A DNA stretch of 28,711 bases from assembly GCA_910580005.1 (NCBI GenBank), contig CAJTXH010000024.1, positions 1 to 28,711 of the forward strand, read 5' to 3'. The position numbers and the translations under genes were made by a program. Every line of letters begins with the position of its first letter. Position 1 is the stretch's first letter. Below are positions 1-7,330 of the stretch, piece by piece. The notes under the pieces were generated by a model. The model was not told where the DNA came from and ran no database searches. It saw only the letters and a program-made list of their open reading frames with translations. This DNA is from an uncultured Lachnospiraceae bacterium. GTDB lineage: Bacteria; Bacillota; Clostridia; Lachnospirales; Lachnospiraceae.

Positions 1-645
1 GATGTAGTTTTACTTGATTTAATTATGCCTAAAATAGATGGTCTTGGCGTTATGGAAAAATTAAGGAATAATACAGGATACACACCTAAAATTATAGTAG
101 TTTCGGCAGTAAGCCAGGAAAGTGTTACAGAGAATGCGTTTGAACTTGGTGCAGCATACTATATATTAAAACCCTTTGATACACGTATGGTAGTAAACAG
201 AACGAGGGCAGTGGCACTTCATGACGAGAAAGACCACAAGGTTATAAATACAGTTTTTACAAACCAGCAGAATGCCAAAAAGAAGATGGGAAACCTTGAA
301 GCAGATGTAACAAATATAATACATGAAATTGGCGTTCCGGCGCATATTAAAGGATACCAGTATTTAAGAGATGCAATAATTATGTCTGTAAATGATAACG
401 AGATGCTAGGTTCAATAACAAAGCGTCTTTATCCAACTATTGCAAAGAACCATAAGACGACTTCAAGCCGTGTGGAAAGAGCTATAAGACATGCAATAGA
501 AGTTGCATGGAGCCGTGGCAAAATGGATACAATAGAAGAACTGTTTGGATATACTGTTAATTCAGGTAAAGGAAAGCCCACAAATTCAGAATTTGTGGCT
601 CTTATTGCGGATAAAATACGTTTAGAATATAAGATGAGGGCATAA
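1..645 (+). CDS. spo0A: Sporulation response regulator Spo0A (5' end outside window)
   Basis: Master regulator of the switch to sporulation and stationary phase; a phosphorelay-activated DNA-binding protein. The frame is open from base 1, so the gene enters from the left and roughly its first 50 residues are missing. The visible 214 residues start in the receiver domain at DVVLLDLIMPKIDG. The Asp encoded at 16-18 fits the phosphoacceptor position. The receiver ends near the KPFD motif (switch Lys). After a linker comes the typical Spo0A C-terminal effector domain, with the helix-turn-helix region TSSRVERAIRHAIEVAWSRG and a GYTVNSGKGKPTNSEF-type ending. The C-terminal match is distinctive for Spo0A rather than a generic response regulator. 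The downstream glgA has its own promoter, so spo0A probably ends its transcription unit here, although no clear terminator hairpin is seen. Confidence 0.96.
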   Translation, partial: DVVLLDLIMPKIDGLGVMEKLRNNTGYTPKIIVVSAVSQESVTENAFELGAAYYILKPFDTRMVVNRTRAVALHDEKDHKVINTVFTNQQNAKKKMGNLEADVTNIIHEIGVPAHIKGYQYLRDAIIMSVNDNEMLGSITKRLYPTIAKNHKTTSSRVERAIRHAIEVAWSRGKMDTIEELFGYTVNSGKGKPTNSEFVALIADKIRLEYKMRA

Positions 646-669
646 GAAAACTAAATTGATAAAAAAGTC

Positions 670-698
670 TTTTCAGTACAGGATATTTGGAGTATAAT
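670..698 (+). promoter_or_regulatory. Putative sigma-A promoter of glgA
   Basis: TTTTCA (670-675), a 17-base spacer and a perfect TATAAT (693-698) lie in the gap between spo0A and glgA. The predicted start near 705 gives a leader of about 28 bases ending in the glgA ribosome site. Found by eye; no start-site data. Confidence 0.6.
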
Positions 699-732
699 AG
701 AAGCATGACCGGAATAGAAGGAGGTATTTTTG

Positions 733-2169
733 ATGAAAAAAATATTATTTGTGGCATCAGAGAGTGTTCCGTTTATTAAAACAGGAGGACTTGCTGATGT
801 AGCAGGCTCTTTACCCAAATATTTTGATAAAAAAGAGTTTGATGTAAGGGTTATGATTCCAAAGTATGCATGTATTCCAGAAGAGTGGAAACAGAAGATG
901 CAGTATAATACGCATTTTTATATCGACCTTGCATGGCGTAAGCAGTATGTAGGAATTCTTGAAACAGAGTATGAAGGCATTAAATTTTATTTTGTTGATA
1001 ATGAATTCTATTTTGCAGGAGATAAGCCTTATGGATATATCCATGAAGATATTGAGAAGTTTGCATTTTTCTGCAAAGCATCATTATCTGCACTGCCAAG
1101 CCTTGGCTTCAGGCCAGACATTATACATTGCCATGACTGGCAGACTGGGCTTATACCTGTATACCTTCATGATATGTTTATGGAAAATGACTTTTATCAT
1201 GGAATTAAGACAATTATGACTATACATAACCTTAAATTCCAGGGTATATGGGATTTGAAAAAGGTTAAGGACATTACCGGGCTGAACCAGTCGTTTTTTG
1301 CAGCAGATAAACTTGAGGCATATGGCGATGCAAACTACCTTAAAGGCGGCATAGTTTATGCAGACCTGGTAACTACAGTTAGTGAATCATATGCAGAAGA
1401 AATTAAGATGCCATTCTATGGTGAGAAACTTGATGGTCTTATGCGTGCCCGCAGCAACTGCCTGTCTGGCATTGTAAATGGACTTGACTATGATGAGTGG
1501 AATCCTGAAACAGATAACTTTATATATACTAATTATAACGCAAAGAATTTCCGCAGGGAAAAGGTTAAAAATAAGAGAGGCCTGCAAAAAGAACTTGGGC
1601 TTGCACAGGATGACAGGAAGTTTATGATAGGTATTGTATCAAGGCTTACTGACCAGAAAGGGCTTGACCTTGTTGACTATGTTATAGAAGAAATCTGTGC
1701 AGAGGATGTACAGCTTGTAGTCCTTGGCACAGGTGAAGAAAAATATGAGCATTTGTTCAGGCATTTTGAATGGAAGTATCATGACAGGGTATCTGCAAAT
1801 ATTTATTATTCCAATGAACGTTCACATAAGATATATGCAGCATGTGATGCATTCCTTATGCCTTCGCTCTTTGAGCCATGCGGCTTAAGCCAGCTTATGA
1901 GCTTAAGGTATGGCACAATTCCTATTGTAAGGGAAACAGGCGGGCTTAAAGATACAGTAGAGCCGTATAACGAGTATGAAGGGACAGGAACAGGTTTTTC
2001 ATTTGCCAATTATAACGCACATGAGATGCTTAATACTATAAATTATGCAAAAGATGTCTATTATAACAGGAAACGTGAATGGAATAAAATAATAGACAGG
2101 GCTATGGCAGTTGATTTCTCATGGAATAATTCAGCCATAAAATATGCTGATTTGTACAGAGGAATGTAA
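733..2169 (+). CDS. glgA: Glycogen synthase (ADP-glucose), GT5 family
   Basis: Transfers glucose from ADP-glucose to the growing alpha-1,4-glucan chain in glycogen synthesis. The 478-residue length is normal for bacterial GlgA. The N-terminus carries KTGGLADVAGSLPK, the ADP-glucose-binding KxGGL motif. Next come HCHDWQTGL near residue 135 and the C-terminal GT-B signatures PSLFEPCGLSQL and TGGLKDTVEPY. A TTG at 730 is in frame directly before the ATG at 733. The ATG is preferred because the ribosome site GGAGG (720-724) sits 8 bases before it but only 5 before the TTG. No other glg genes are in the window. The gene has its own promoter and a strong terminator and appears to be transcribed alone. 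Confidence 0.95.
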   Translation: MKKILFVASESVPFIKTGGLADVAGSLPKYFDKKEFDVRVMIPKYACIPEEWKQKMQYNTHFYIDLAWRKQYVGILETEYEGIKFYFVDNEFYFAGDKPYGYIHEDIEKFAFFCKASLSALPSLGFRPDIIHCHDWQTGLIPVYLHDMFMENDFYHGIKTIMTIHNLKFQGIWDLKKVKDITGLNQSFFAADKLEAYGDANYLKGGIVYADLVTTVSESYAEEIKMPFYGEKLDGLMRARSNCLSGIVNGLDYDEWNPETDNFIYTNYNAKNFRREKVKNKRGLQKELGLAQDDRKFMIGIVSRLTDQKGLDLVDYVIEEICAEDVQLVVLGTGEEKYEHLFRHFEWKYHDRVSANIYYSNERSHKIYAACDAFLMPSLFEPCGLSQLMSLRYGTIPIVRETGGLKDTVEPYNEYEGTGTGFSFANYNAHEMLNTINYAKDVYYNRKREWNKIIDRAMAVDFSWNNSAIKYADLYRGM

Positions 2170-2192
2170 AATTACCTGTCCTGTAACAAAAG

Positions 2193-2226
2193 CCATGCAG
2201 AGCTTAATATGCCTGCATGGTTTTTT
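2193..2226 (+). terminator. Rho-independent terminator after glgA
   Basis: CCATGCAG (2193-2200) pairs with CTGCATGG (2213-2220) across a 12-base loop and is followed at once by six T residues (2221-2226). This is a classical intrinsic terminator 24 bases after the glgA stop. Confidence 0.88.
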
Positions 2227-2297
2227 GAATTAATGTAAAATGGTATTTAATTATCAGACCTGGTTTTTTAGCCACTGTAAGCACAGGAGGGTTTTAT

Positions 2298-3107
2298 ATG
2301 CGTTTAGATAAATACTTGGCAGAAATGTCATATGGGACAAGAAATGAAGTTAAGAAAATAATCCGTTCAGGAGATGTAACAGTTAATGGTGTACAGACAC
2401 TAAAGCCAGAAACCAGAGTTGATGAACTGTCTGATATAGTATATATTAGGAATGAAAGGGTTTCCTACAGCCAGTTTGTGTATTATATGCTTAATAAGCC
2501 GGCCGGCTGTGTTTCAGCAACAAAAGATAATATACACAAGACAGTTATAGATTTGTTAAAAGATAATATGGGAAATAATACCAGAGATGATATCTTCCCT
2601 GCTGGCCGGCTTGATATAGATGTAGAAGGGCTTGTCCTGCTTACAAACGATGGTGCACTTGCACATATGCTGCTGTCGCCACACAGGCATGTTGACAAAG
2701 CATATTACATTGTTGCAGACGGAATTATTACAGAGGATGGCATAAAAAAGCTTGCAGAGGGCATTGATATAGGTGATGATGCATTAACACTTCCAGCACA
2801 GGCAGAAAATATAAAACTTTGCAGGTTTGGGGAACTTAGCAGACATATACAGGGTGTTATAAAAAACAAAAATGATGAAAACCTCTTGCAAATAACAGAG
2901 GACAGAGTATATACATCAATGGAACTTGTGATTCATGAAGGAAGATACCACCAGGTCAAAAGGATGATTGAGGCGGCCGGGAGCAAAGTATTATATTTAA
3001 AAAGAATGCGCATGGGGACATTATTACTGGATGAAACACTGCTTCCCGGGGAGTGTAGGGAATTGTCAGTAGAAGAGGTACACCAGTTAGAAAATATATC
3101 CAGTTAA
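2298..3107 (+). CDS. rRNA pseudouridine synthase, RsuA/RluB family
   Basis: Isomerises a specific uridine of ribosomal RNA to pseudouridine. Residues 1-48 form an S4 RNA-binding domain (RLDKYLAEMSYGTRNEVKK, DVTVNG). The catalytic core has the family motif GRLDIDVEGLVLLTND, with D106 as the expected nucleophile, and later EGRYHQVKRMIEAAG. The 269-residue length suits RsuA/RluB/RluE/RluF-type enzymes; the precise target (for example 16S U516) cannot be decided by eye, so no symbol is given. The start has AGGAGG (2285-2290) seven bases before ATG. A weak upstream promoter, TTGAAT at 2225 with a 17-base spacer to TAATTA, is possible but uncertain. Confidence 0.9.
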   Translation: MRLDKYLAEMSYGTRNEVKKIIRSGDVTVNGVQTLKPETRVDELSDIVYIRNERVSYSQFVYYMLNKPAGCVSATKDNIHKTVIDLLKDNMGNNTRDDIFPAGRLDIDVEGLVLLTNDGALAHMLLSPHRHVDKAYYIVADGIITEDGIKKLAEGIDIGDDALTLPAQAENIKLCRFGELSRHIQGVIKNKNDENLLQITEDRVYTSMELVIHEGRYHQVKRMIEAAGSKVLYLKRMRMGTLLLDETLLPGECRELSVEEVHQLENISS

Positions 3108-3116
3108 TGGGATAAA

Positions 3117-3164
3117 GAATATTAGTTACTATTCACGGCTATGCTGTTCATAGTAACGGATATT
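3117..3164. repeat. Palindromic intergenic repeat, copy 1
   Basis: GTTACTAT (3125-3132) and ATAGTAAC (3150-3157) form a perfect 8-bp inverted repeat around a 17-base centre. Outside a 2-base mismatch, AATAT (3118-3122) and ATATT (3160-3164) extend the stem. The 33-bp core recurs in inverted orientation at 5325-5357 with 3 mismatches. GAATATTAGTTA (3117-3128), followed shortly by CACGG, is also found at 27547-27565. There is no T tract, so it is not an ordinary terminator. Confidence 0.8.
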
Positions 3165-3196
3165 ATTCCAGCTTAAAAAAAGGAAAAATTTTATTC

Positions 3197-3225
3197 TTGA
3201 CAAATAGCAATTATACATATAAACT
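3197..3225 (+). promoter_or_regulatory. Promoter of the tRNA-Thr gene
   Basis: A perfect TTGACA -35 box (3197-3202), a 17-base spacer and TAAACT as -10 (3220-3225) lie about 30 bases before the tRNA. An overlapping TATAAA at 3218 is an alternative -10 with a 15-base spacer. Confidence 0.65.
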
Positions 3226-3254
3226 AATGTGTGGGATAATTTTATTACCGTTTT

Positions 3255-3327
3255 GCTGGAATAGCTCAGCTGGCAGAGCACTTCACTCGTAATGAAGGGG
3301 CCGTGGGTTCAAATCCCATTTCCAGCT
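3255..3327 (+). tRNA. tRNA-Thr (anticodon CGT)
   Basis: A complete cloverleaf can be drawn. The acceptor stem GCTGGAA (3255-3261) pairs with TTCCAGC (3320-3326) and the discriminator is T3327. The D stem is GCTC/GAGC. The anticodon stem CTTCA/TGAAG holds loop CTCGTAA, so the anticodon CGT is at 3288-3290 and reads ACG (Thr). The T stem is GTGGG/CCCAT with loop TTCAAAT. CCA is not encoded and must be added by the CCA-adding enzyme. It stands alone, with its own promoter and no T-rich terminator immediately downstream. Confidence 0.95.
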
Positions 3328-3358
3328 TAAAAGCAGAAGAAAATATTTATAATATTAA

Positions 3359-3538
3359 TTACAATAATCTTGTGTTCCGCCAAATTATAAATTCTAGTTC
3401 TAATTTAATCATAGCAATAACAACATTAAAAATAATTCCTATACCTGTCATGCTGCCATTTCTTATGGCATTATCAAAATATCCTAATATAGCATATCCT
3501 GGGGGCATAACCAGAAACAATAATACCAAGGTAAGAAT
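3359..3538 (-). pseudogene. Possible remnant of a small membrane-protein gene in the tRNA-rho spacer
   Basis: The 420-base spacer between the tRNA and rho has no convincing intact gene. On the minus strand a 59-codon open stretch (stop TAA at 3359-3361, upstream stop at 3539-3541) encodes a protein-like hydrophobic sequence with VMPPGYAILGYFDNAIRNG, then GIGIIFNVVIAMIKLELEFI. An in-frame ATG exists at 3508 but no ribosome site precedes it. Further up the minus strand, another frame reads a short hydrophobic piece ending in AMTGIV before a stop. I do not recognise the family. It may be a decayed gene tail or chance AT-rich coding potential. Confidence 0.25.
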
Positions 3539-3747
3539 TTACTTTACAACATGGAACTTATTGTGTATATTAGTTATAGGACTGGAACGTTAAAAATTGC
3601 GTTTAACATCTGGACATTATAGATTATTTCTATTAATTCTATTTAATTTTCACGAGATTATACAATTCCTGTCATTGCATAAGCAACAGCAACAACAATA
3701 GTAGTATAGCTATGGTTAATATACATTAATAAAGAAAGAGGTTAATT

Positions 3748-5271
3748 ATGTCAGAATTTGAGAAAATGTCACTTGTGGAATTGCGTATTGCAGGGAGAAA
3801 TTTAGGTTTAAAAAATGTAACTACATATAAGAAGCAAGAACTTCTTGAAAAGATTCTTGAACTGGAGGAAAGTAATAAAGGCGGCAATGCTACAGAAAAT
3901 GCTGTAAATACATCTATAAGCAGCCAGCCAGCTAAAAAAGCATCTAAGGACAACAGGGCAGAAGGTGAAGATGAAAAAAACAGAAGGCCTGAGCGTGCCA
4001 GGACTGCAACCAGAGGCAATAACAGCTATAACAATAATAACAACATTAATTTTAATAACAATGGCAATAATAATACAGCTAATAACAATTATAGTAACAG
4101 AAATGACCAGAACAATACACAGCCCAGTGATATGGAACAGCTTGACAGTGGGGAAATCCGTGAAGGCATACTTGAGGTTATGCAGGAGGGTTATGGCTTT
4201 ATAAGGTGTGATAATTATCTTCCTGGTGATGAAGATGTATATGTTTCGCCTGCGCTTATCAGGAAATACCATTTACGTACAGGGGATATTCTTAAAGGCA
4301 ATGTAAGGGTACGCAACCAGAATGAAAAGTTTGGTGCTCTTTTATATATCCGTACCGTTAATGGAGTCAATCCTGACAGGATTATACGCCGTGTTAAGTT
4401 TGAACAGCTTACGCCTGTATTTCCAAATGAAAGGATAAGGCTTGAGATGCAGGGTGGTCCTGTTTCAATGCGTATGATGGATTTGATTTCGCCTATTGGC
4501 AAGGGCCAGCGCGGCATGATTGTTTCACAGCCCAAAACAGGTAAAACTACATTATTAAAGCAGGTTGCAAAGGCTGTTAAAACCAACCATCCTAAAATGC
4601 ACCTTATTGTGCTGCTTATTGACGAGAGACCAGAAGAGGTTACAGATATAAAAGAGTCTATTATGGGGCACAATGTAGATGTAATATATTCAACGTTTGA
4701 TGAACTTCCAGAAAACCATAAAAGAGTATCAGAAATGGTTATTGAAAGGGCAAAGCGCCTTGTTGAGCATGGTGAAGATGTTATGATACTGCTTGACAGC
4801 ATTACAAGGCTTGCAAGGGCATATAACCTTACTGTACAGCCTAGTGGGCGTACATTATCAGGCGGGCTTGACCCTGCTGCCCTGCATATGCCAAAAAGGT
4901 TTTTTGGTGCAGCAAGAAATATGCGGGAGGGTGGAAGCCTTACAATACTTGCAACAGCACTTGTTGATACTGGCAGCAAAATGGATGATGTAGTATTTGA
5001 AGAATTCAAGGGTACAGGGAATATGGAGATTGTACTTGACAGGAAACTTTCTGAAAAACGTGTATTTCCTGCTATTGATTTGCCAAAGTCAAGTACAAGG
5101 CGTGATGACCTGCTTCTTTCACAAGATGAGATAGAAGCTAATTTCCTTATAAGGAAAGCATTTAACAGCAGTAAGGCTGATGAAGCGGTTGAGCGTATTA
5201 TTGATACTTTTAGAAGGACAAAAAGTAATATGGAATTTATGCAGACAATAAAGAGGGTAAAAATTGTGTAA
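3748..5271 (+). CDS. rho: Transcription termination factor Rho with Asn-rich insertion
   Basis: Hexameric RNA-dependent ATPase/translocase that terminates transcription. Its 507 residues exceed the roughly 420 of E. coli Rho. Order: SAP-like Rho_N domain (about 5-42); a charged, disordered stretch (43-90); an Asn-rich tract at 91-125 with 21 Asn in 35 residues; the cold-shock-type RNA-binding domain (about 137-205, GYGFIR at 149-153); and the ATPase core. The core has Walker A QPKTGKTT (261-268), Walker B VMILLD ending at D350, and conserved SGGLDPAALHMPKRFFGAARN. ATG 3748 follows AAAGAGG (3735-3741) by six bases. The 150-base leader contains a CAA-rich run near 3688-3700; a leader role in autoregulation is possible but not shown. 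Asn-rich insertions at this position are known in clostridial Rho. Confidence 0.97.
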   Translation: MSEFEKMSLVELRIAGRNLGLKNVTTYKKQELLEKILELEESNKGGNATENAVNTSISSQPAKKASKDNRAEGEDEKNRRPERARTATRGNNSYNNNNNINFNNNGNNNTANNNYSNRNDQNNTQPSDMEQLDSGEIREGILEVMQEGYGFIRCDNYLPGDEDVYVSPALIRKYHLRTGDILKGNVRVRNQNEKFGALLYIRTVNGVNPDRIIRRVKFEQLTPVFPNERIRLEMQGGPVSMRMMDLISPIGKGQRGMIVSQPKTGKTTLLKQVAKAVKTNHPKMHLIVLLIDERPEEVTDIKESIMGHNVDVIYSTFDELPENHKRVSEMVIERAKRLVEHGEDVMILLDSITRLARAYNLTVQPSGRTLSGGLDPAALHMPKRFFGAARNMREGGSLTILATALVDTGSKMDDVVFEEFKGTGNMEIVLDRKLSEKRVFPAIDLPKSSTRRDDLLLSQDEIEANFLIRKAFNSSKADEAVERIIDTFRRTKSNMEFMQTIKRVKIV

Positions 5272-5324
5272 TAGTCCAGACTTACATAAAATGCATACAT
5301 AACAAGTGCTTACAAGTGCTGTTT

Positions 5325-5374
5325 GTTACTATGGACAGCATAACTGTGAATAGTAACAATTTATGAAACGGACG
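5325..5374. repeat. Palindromic intergenic repeat, copy 2 (inverted), with flanking shared 17-mer
   Basis: GTTACTAT (5325-5332), a 17-base centre and ATAGTAAC (5350-5357) form the same 33-bp palindrome as at 3125-3157. The reverse complement of this copy matches copy 1 at 30 of 33 positions. Directly adjoining it, AATTTATGAAACGGACG (5358-5374) recurs exactly, on the opposite strand, at 14812-14828. Just before it (5302-5320) is a short tandem repeat of ACAAGTGCT. No poly-T follows, so it is not an obvious rho terminator. Confidence 0.8.
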
Positions 5375-5395
5375 TGGAATTTTAATAGAAAGATA

Positions 5396-5424
5396 TTGCA
5401 TTAGAATATTTTGTATGTTATACT
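5396..5424 (+). promoter_or_regulatory. Putative promoter of the rpmE leader
   Basis: TTGCAT (5396-5401), a 17-base spacer and TATACT (5419-5424). Transcription would start near 5431, leaving an untranslated leader of about 160 bases before rpmE. Confidence 0.55.
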
Positions 5425-5430
5425 TAAGAA

Positions 5431-5589
5431 GTTGTGTTTAAAAATTCACCAGGTAAGTTTACAGCTTTTTAAGCATAGGCTGGCTTATTTGTTTTGGCAG
5501 GTGTATATCTGCCAGAAAGTTAATTATATGTTGTCCATAGTACTTAAGGACATGTTGTACTACGGGGCAGCAGAACGGAGGTTATAATA
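5431..5589 (+). promoter_or_regulatory. Structured 5' leader of rpmE, candidate L31 autoregulatory element
   Basis: The leader contains two clear hairpins. TGGCAG/CTGCCA spans 5495-5514 with an 8-base loop, and TGTCC/GGACA spans 5532-5552. The ribosome site GGAGGT lies just after, before the ATG at 5590. Ribosomal-protein leaders upstream of rpmE, including a Firmicutes L31 class, are known families in which L31 binds its own mRNA. Assignment to that class is inference from position and structure only, since I could not check a covariance model. Confidence 0.4.
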
Positions 5590-5793
5590 ATGAAAGAAGG
5601 AATTCATCCAGAATATTACCAGGCAAAGGTTGTATGCAACTGTGGCAATGAATTTGTAACAGGTTCAACTAAGGAAGAGATACATGTGGAAATCTGCTCA
5701 AAATGTCATTCTTTTTACACAGGCCAGCAGAAAACTGTTAAAGCACGTGGTGCGATTGACAAATTCAATCGTAAATACGGTATCCAGGCATAA
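5590..5793 (+). CDS. rpmE: 50S ribosomal protein L31 (zinc-binding type)
   Basis: Bridges the large and small ribosomal subunits. The 67 residues are typical of the zinc-containing (C+) form. The start MKEGIHPEYYQAKVVCNCG and the end FNRKYGIQA match the family. Four Cys in two pairs, C16/C18 and C36/C39, are the zinc ligands. Paralogous zinc-free L31 usually replaces it under zinc starvation; none is in the window. It heads the cluster rpmE-yqhQ-prmC-prfA and has a long structured leader. Confidence 0.96.
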   Translation: MKEGIHPEYYQAKVVCNCGNEFVTGSTKEEIHVEICSKCHSFYTGQQKTVKARGAIDKFNRKYGIQA

Positions 5794-5898
5794 AATATAC
5801 TGGCATTGCCAATGGCTGCAGCACCCGTCAGGCGGATGTTGTGGCCATTTTTACCTTGTTATTATAACTATTACTATTTGATTGAATGGAGGAATGCT

Positions 5899-7281
5899 AT
5901 GAAGTCATCGGGAATTGGAGGCCAGGCTGTATTAGAAGGTGTAATGATGAGATATAAGTCAGATTATGCTGTTGCAACCAGAAAGCCTGATGGTGGTATT
6001 AATGTTATTCATGGCAAATGTAAAAGCATATCTGAAAAGTCAGTTTTCTTCAGGCTGCCAGTAATAAGGGGTATAGTAACTTTTGTTGAGTCATTAATGT
6101 TAGGAATAAGAACACTTACATATTCCGCTGATTTTTTTGAAGAGGAGGAAAGTAAAGAAAGTGAAGGCGGAAATAATATAGAAAACAGCCAGGAAAGCAC
6201 AGATAATAAAGAAGAGAATACTGAAGAAAAGAAAGAGGGCAATAATAACTTTGAAATAGTGATTGCTATTGTATTTTCAATTTTACTGGCAATTGGCATA
6301 TTTATGGTACTGCCATTTTTTTTATCACAGATTTTACATTCTGCTGTAGAGCCACCTGCTGTACTTGCTTTAATTGAAGGGGTAATACGTATTGTTTTAT
6401 TTATAGGATATATTCTTGGTATTTCAATGATACAGGATATAAAAAGGGTGTTTATGTACCATGGTGCAGAACATAAGTCTATAAACTGTGTTGAAAACGG
6501 GCTTGAACTTACTGTGGAAAATGTACGTAAACAGTCAAAACACCATAAAAGGTGTGGTACAAGCTTTATTTTTATTGTAATGTTTATAAGTATTGTATGT
6601 TTTATGTTTATACATTTTGAAAATATATGGCTGCGTTTGCTGCTGCGTATACTTCTTGTACCTTTAATTGCAGGGGTTTCTTATGAGTTTATCCGCTTTG
6701 CTGGCAATACAGACAATAAAATAATATCATTTTTAAGCATTCCGGGAATGCTTTTGCAAAGGCTGTCTACAAGGGAACCTGATGATAAAATGATAGAAGT
6801 GGCTATTGCCTCTGTTGAGGAAGTGTTTGACTGGGAGGCTTACCAGAGATGGTGCAGGTCAGAAAAGGCAAGGAAGGCGGAGAAAGCAAAAGAAGGTTCT
6901 GCTAAAAAGTCACGTGCACAGATAAGGGAAGAGCTTCTTGAAAGGGAGCGTGAAAATAAGCAGCGTGCCACGGACAGGGCACGCCAGATACGTGAAATGG
7001 AGGAAAAAGAAGCAGAACTTGAAAGGATAGCAGAGGAAGCAAGGAAACGCAAAGAAGCAAGGAAAGCAGTAACCCTTCAGGCGGATGTACAGGATGAAAC
7101 ACTGGAAGGGCTTGACCATTTCCTTGATTTATCTGGTGAGACAGGAACAGAAAGCCAGAAGACACAGGAAGAGGTTGATATAAAAAGTATAAATTCCAGT
7201 GGCAGGGGTGTGGAAGTGGAAGAAGAGAAAACTGTTAAAAAAGGCAGGGCTAAAGTAATAAACTTATCTGATTATAAATAA
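5899..7281 (+). CDS. YqhQ/DUF1385 family membrane protein with charged C-terminal extension
   Basis: Conserved Firmicutes membrane protein of unknown biochemical function; DUF1385 genes commonly sit beside prmC and prfA, as here. The signatures GIGGQAVLEGVMMR at the start and HGAEHKSINCVE (188-199) identify it. Hydrophobic segments are at about 118-143, 155-178, 222-240 and 245-262. Residues 80-116 form an acidic, low-complexity loop. After the conserved part ends near 315, about 145 further residues follow: a highly charged Lys/Arg/Glu coiled-coil-like region (318-392) and an acidic tail. Typical YqhQ proteins lack this extension. The frame is open from ATG 5806, but ATG 5899 is chosen because GGAGG (5888-5892) precedes it and the conserved sequence starts there, giving 460 residues. 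Confidence 0.85.
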   Translation: MKSSGIGGQAVLEGVMMRYKSDYAVATRKPDGGINVIHGKCKSISEKSVFFRLPVIRGIVTFVESLMLGIRTLTYSADFFEEEESKESEGGNNIENSQESTDNKEENTEEKKEGNNNFEIVIAIVFSILLAIGIFMVLPFFLSQILHSAVEPPAVLALIEGVIRIVLFIGYILGISMIQDIKRVFMYHGAEHKSINCVENGLELTVENVRKQSKHHKRCGTSFIFIVMFISIVCFMFIHFENIWLRLLLRILLVPLIAGVSYEFIRFAGNTDNKIISFLSIPGMLLQRLSTREPDDKMIEVAIASVEEVFDWEAYQRWCRSEKARKAEKAKEGSAKKSRAQIREELLERERENKQRATDRARQIREMEEKEAELERIAEEARKRKEARKAVTLQADVQDETLEGLDHFLDLSGETGTESQKTQEEVDIKSINSSGRGVEVEEEKTVKKGRAKVINLSDYK

Positions 7282-7330
7282 ACTGCCTGGCATAAACCAG
7301 TCTGGCAGTGATATCTGGGGGATAAAAGTT

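Noticed and set aside
3303..3593. Plus-strand open frame starting inside the tRNA-Thr gene
   Set aside because: The first codons are the tRNA T arm and acceptor stem, no ribosome site precedes it, and its composition is that of AT-rich spacer. If anything is coding here, the minus strand looks more protein-like.
4215..5300. 361-codon open frame antisense to rho
   Set aside because: Rho is certain in the other strand; the antisense frame is Ser/Leu/Ile-rich with no family motif. Long shadows like this arise from codon bias.
5302..5320. Tandem ACAAGTGCT repeat
   Set aside because: Only two units of 9-10 bases; too short to call a CRISPR, minisatellite or operator.
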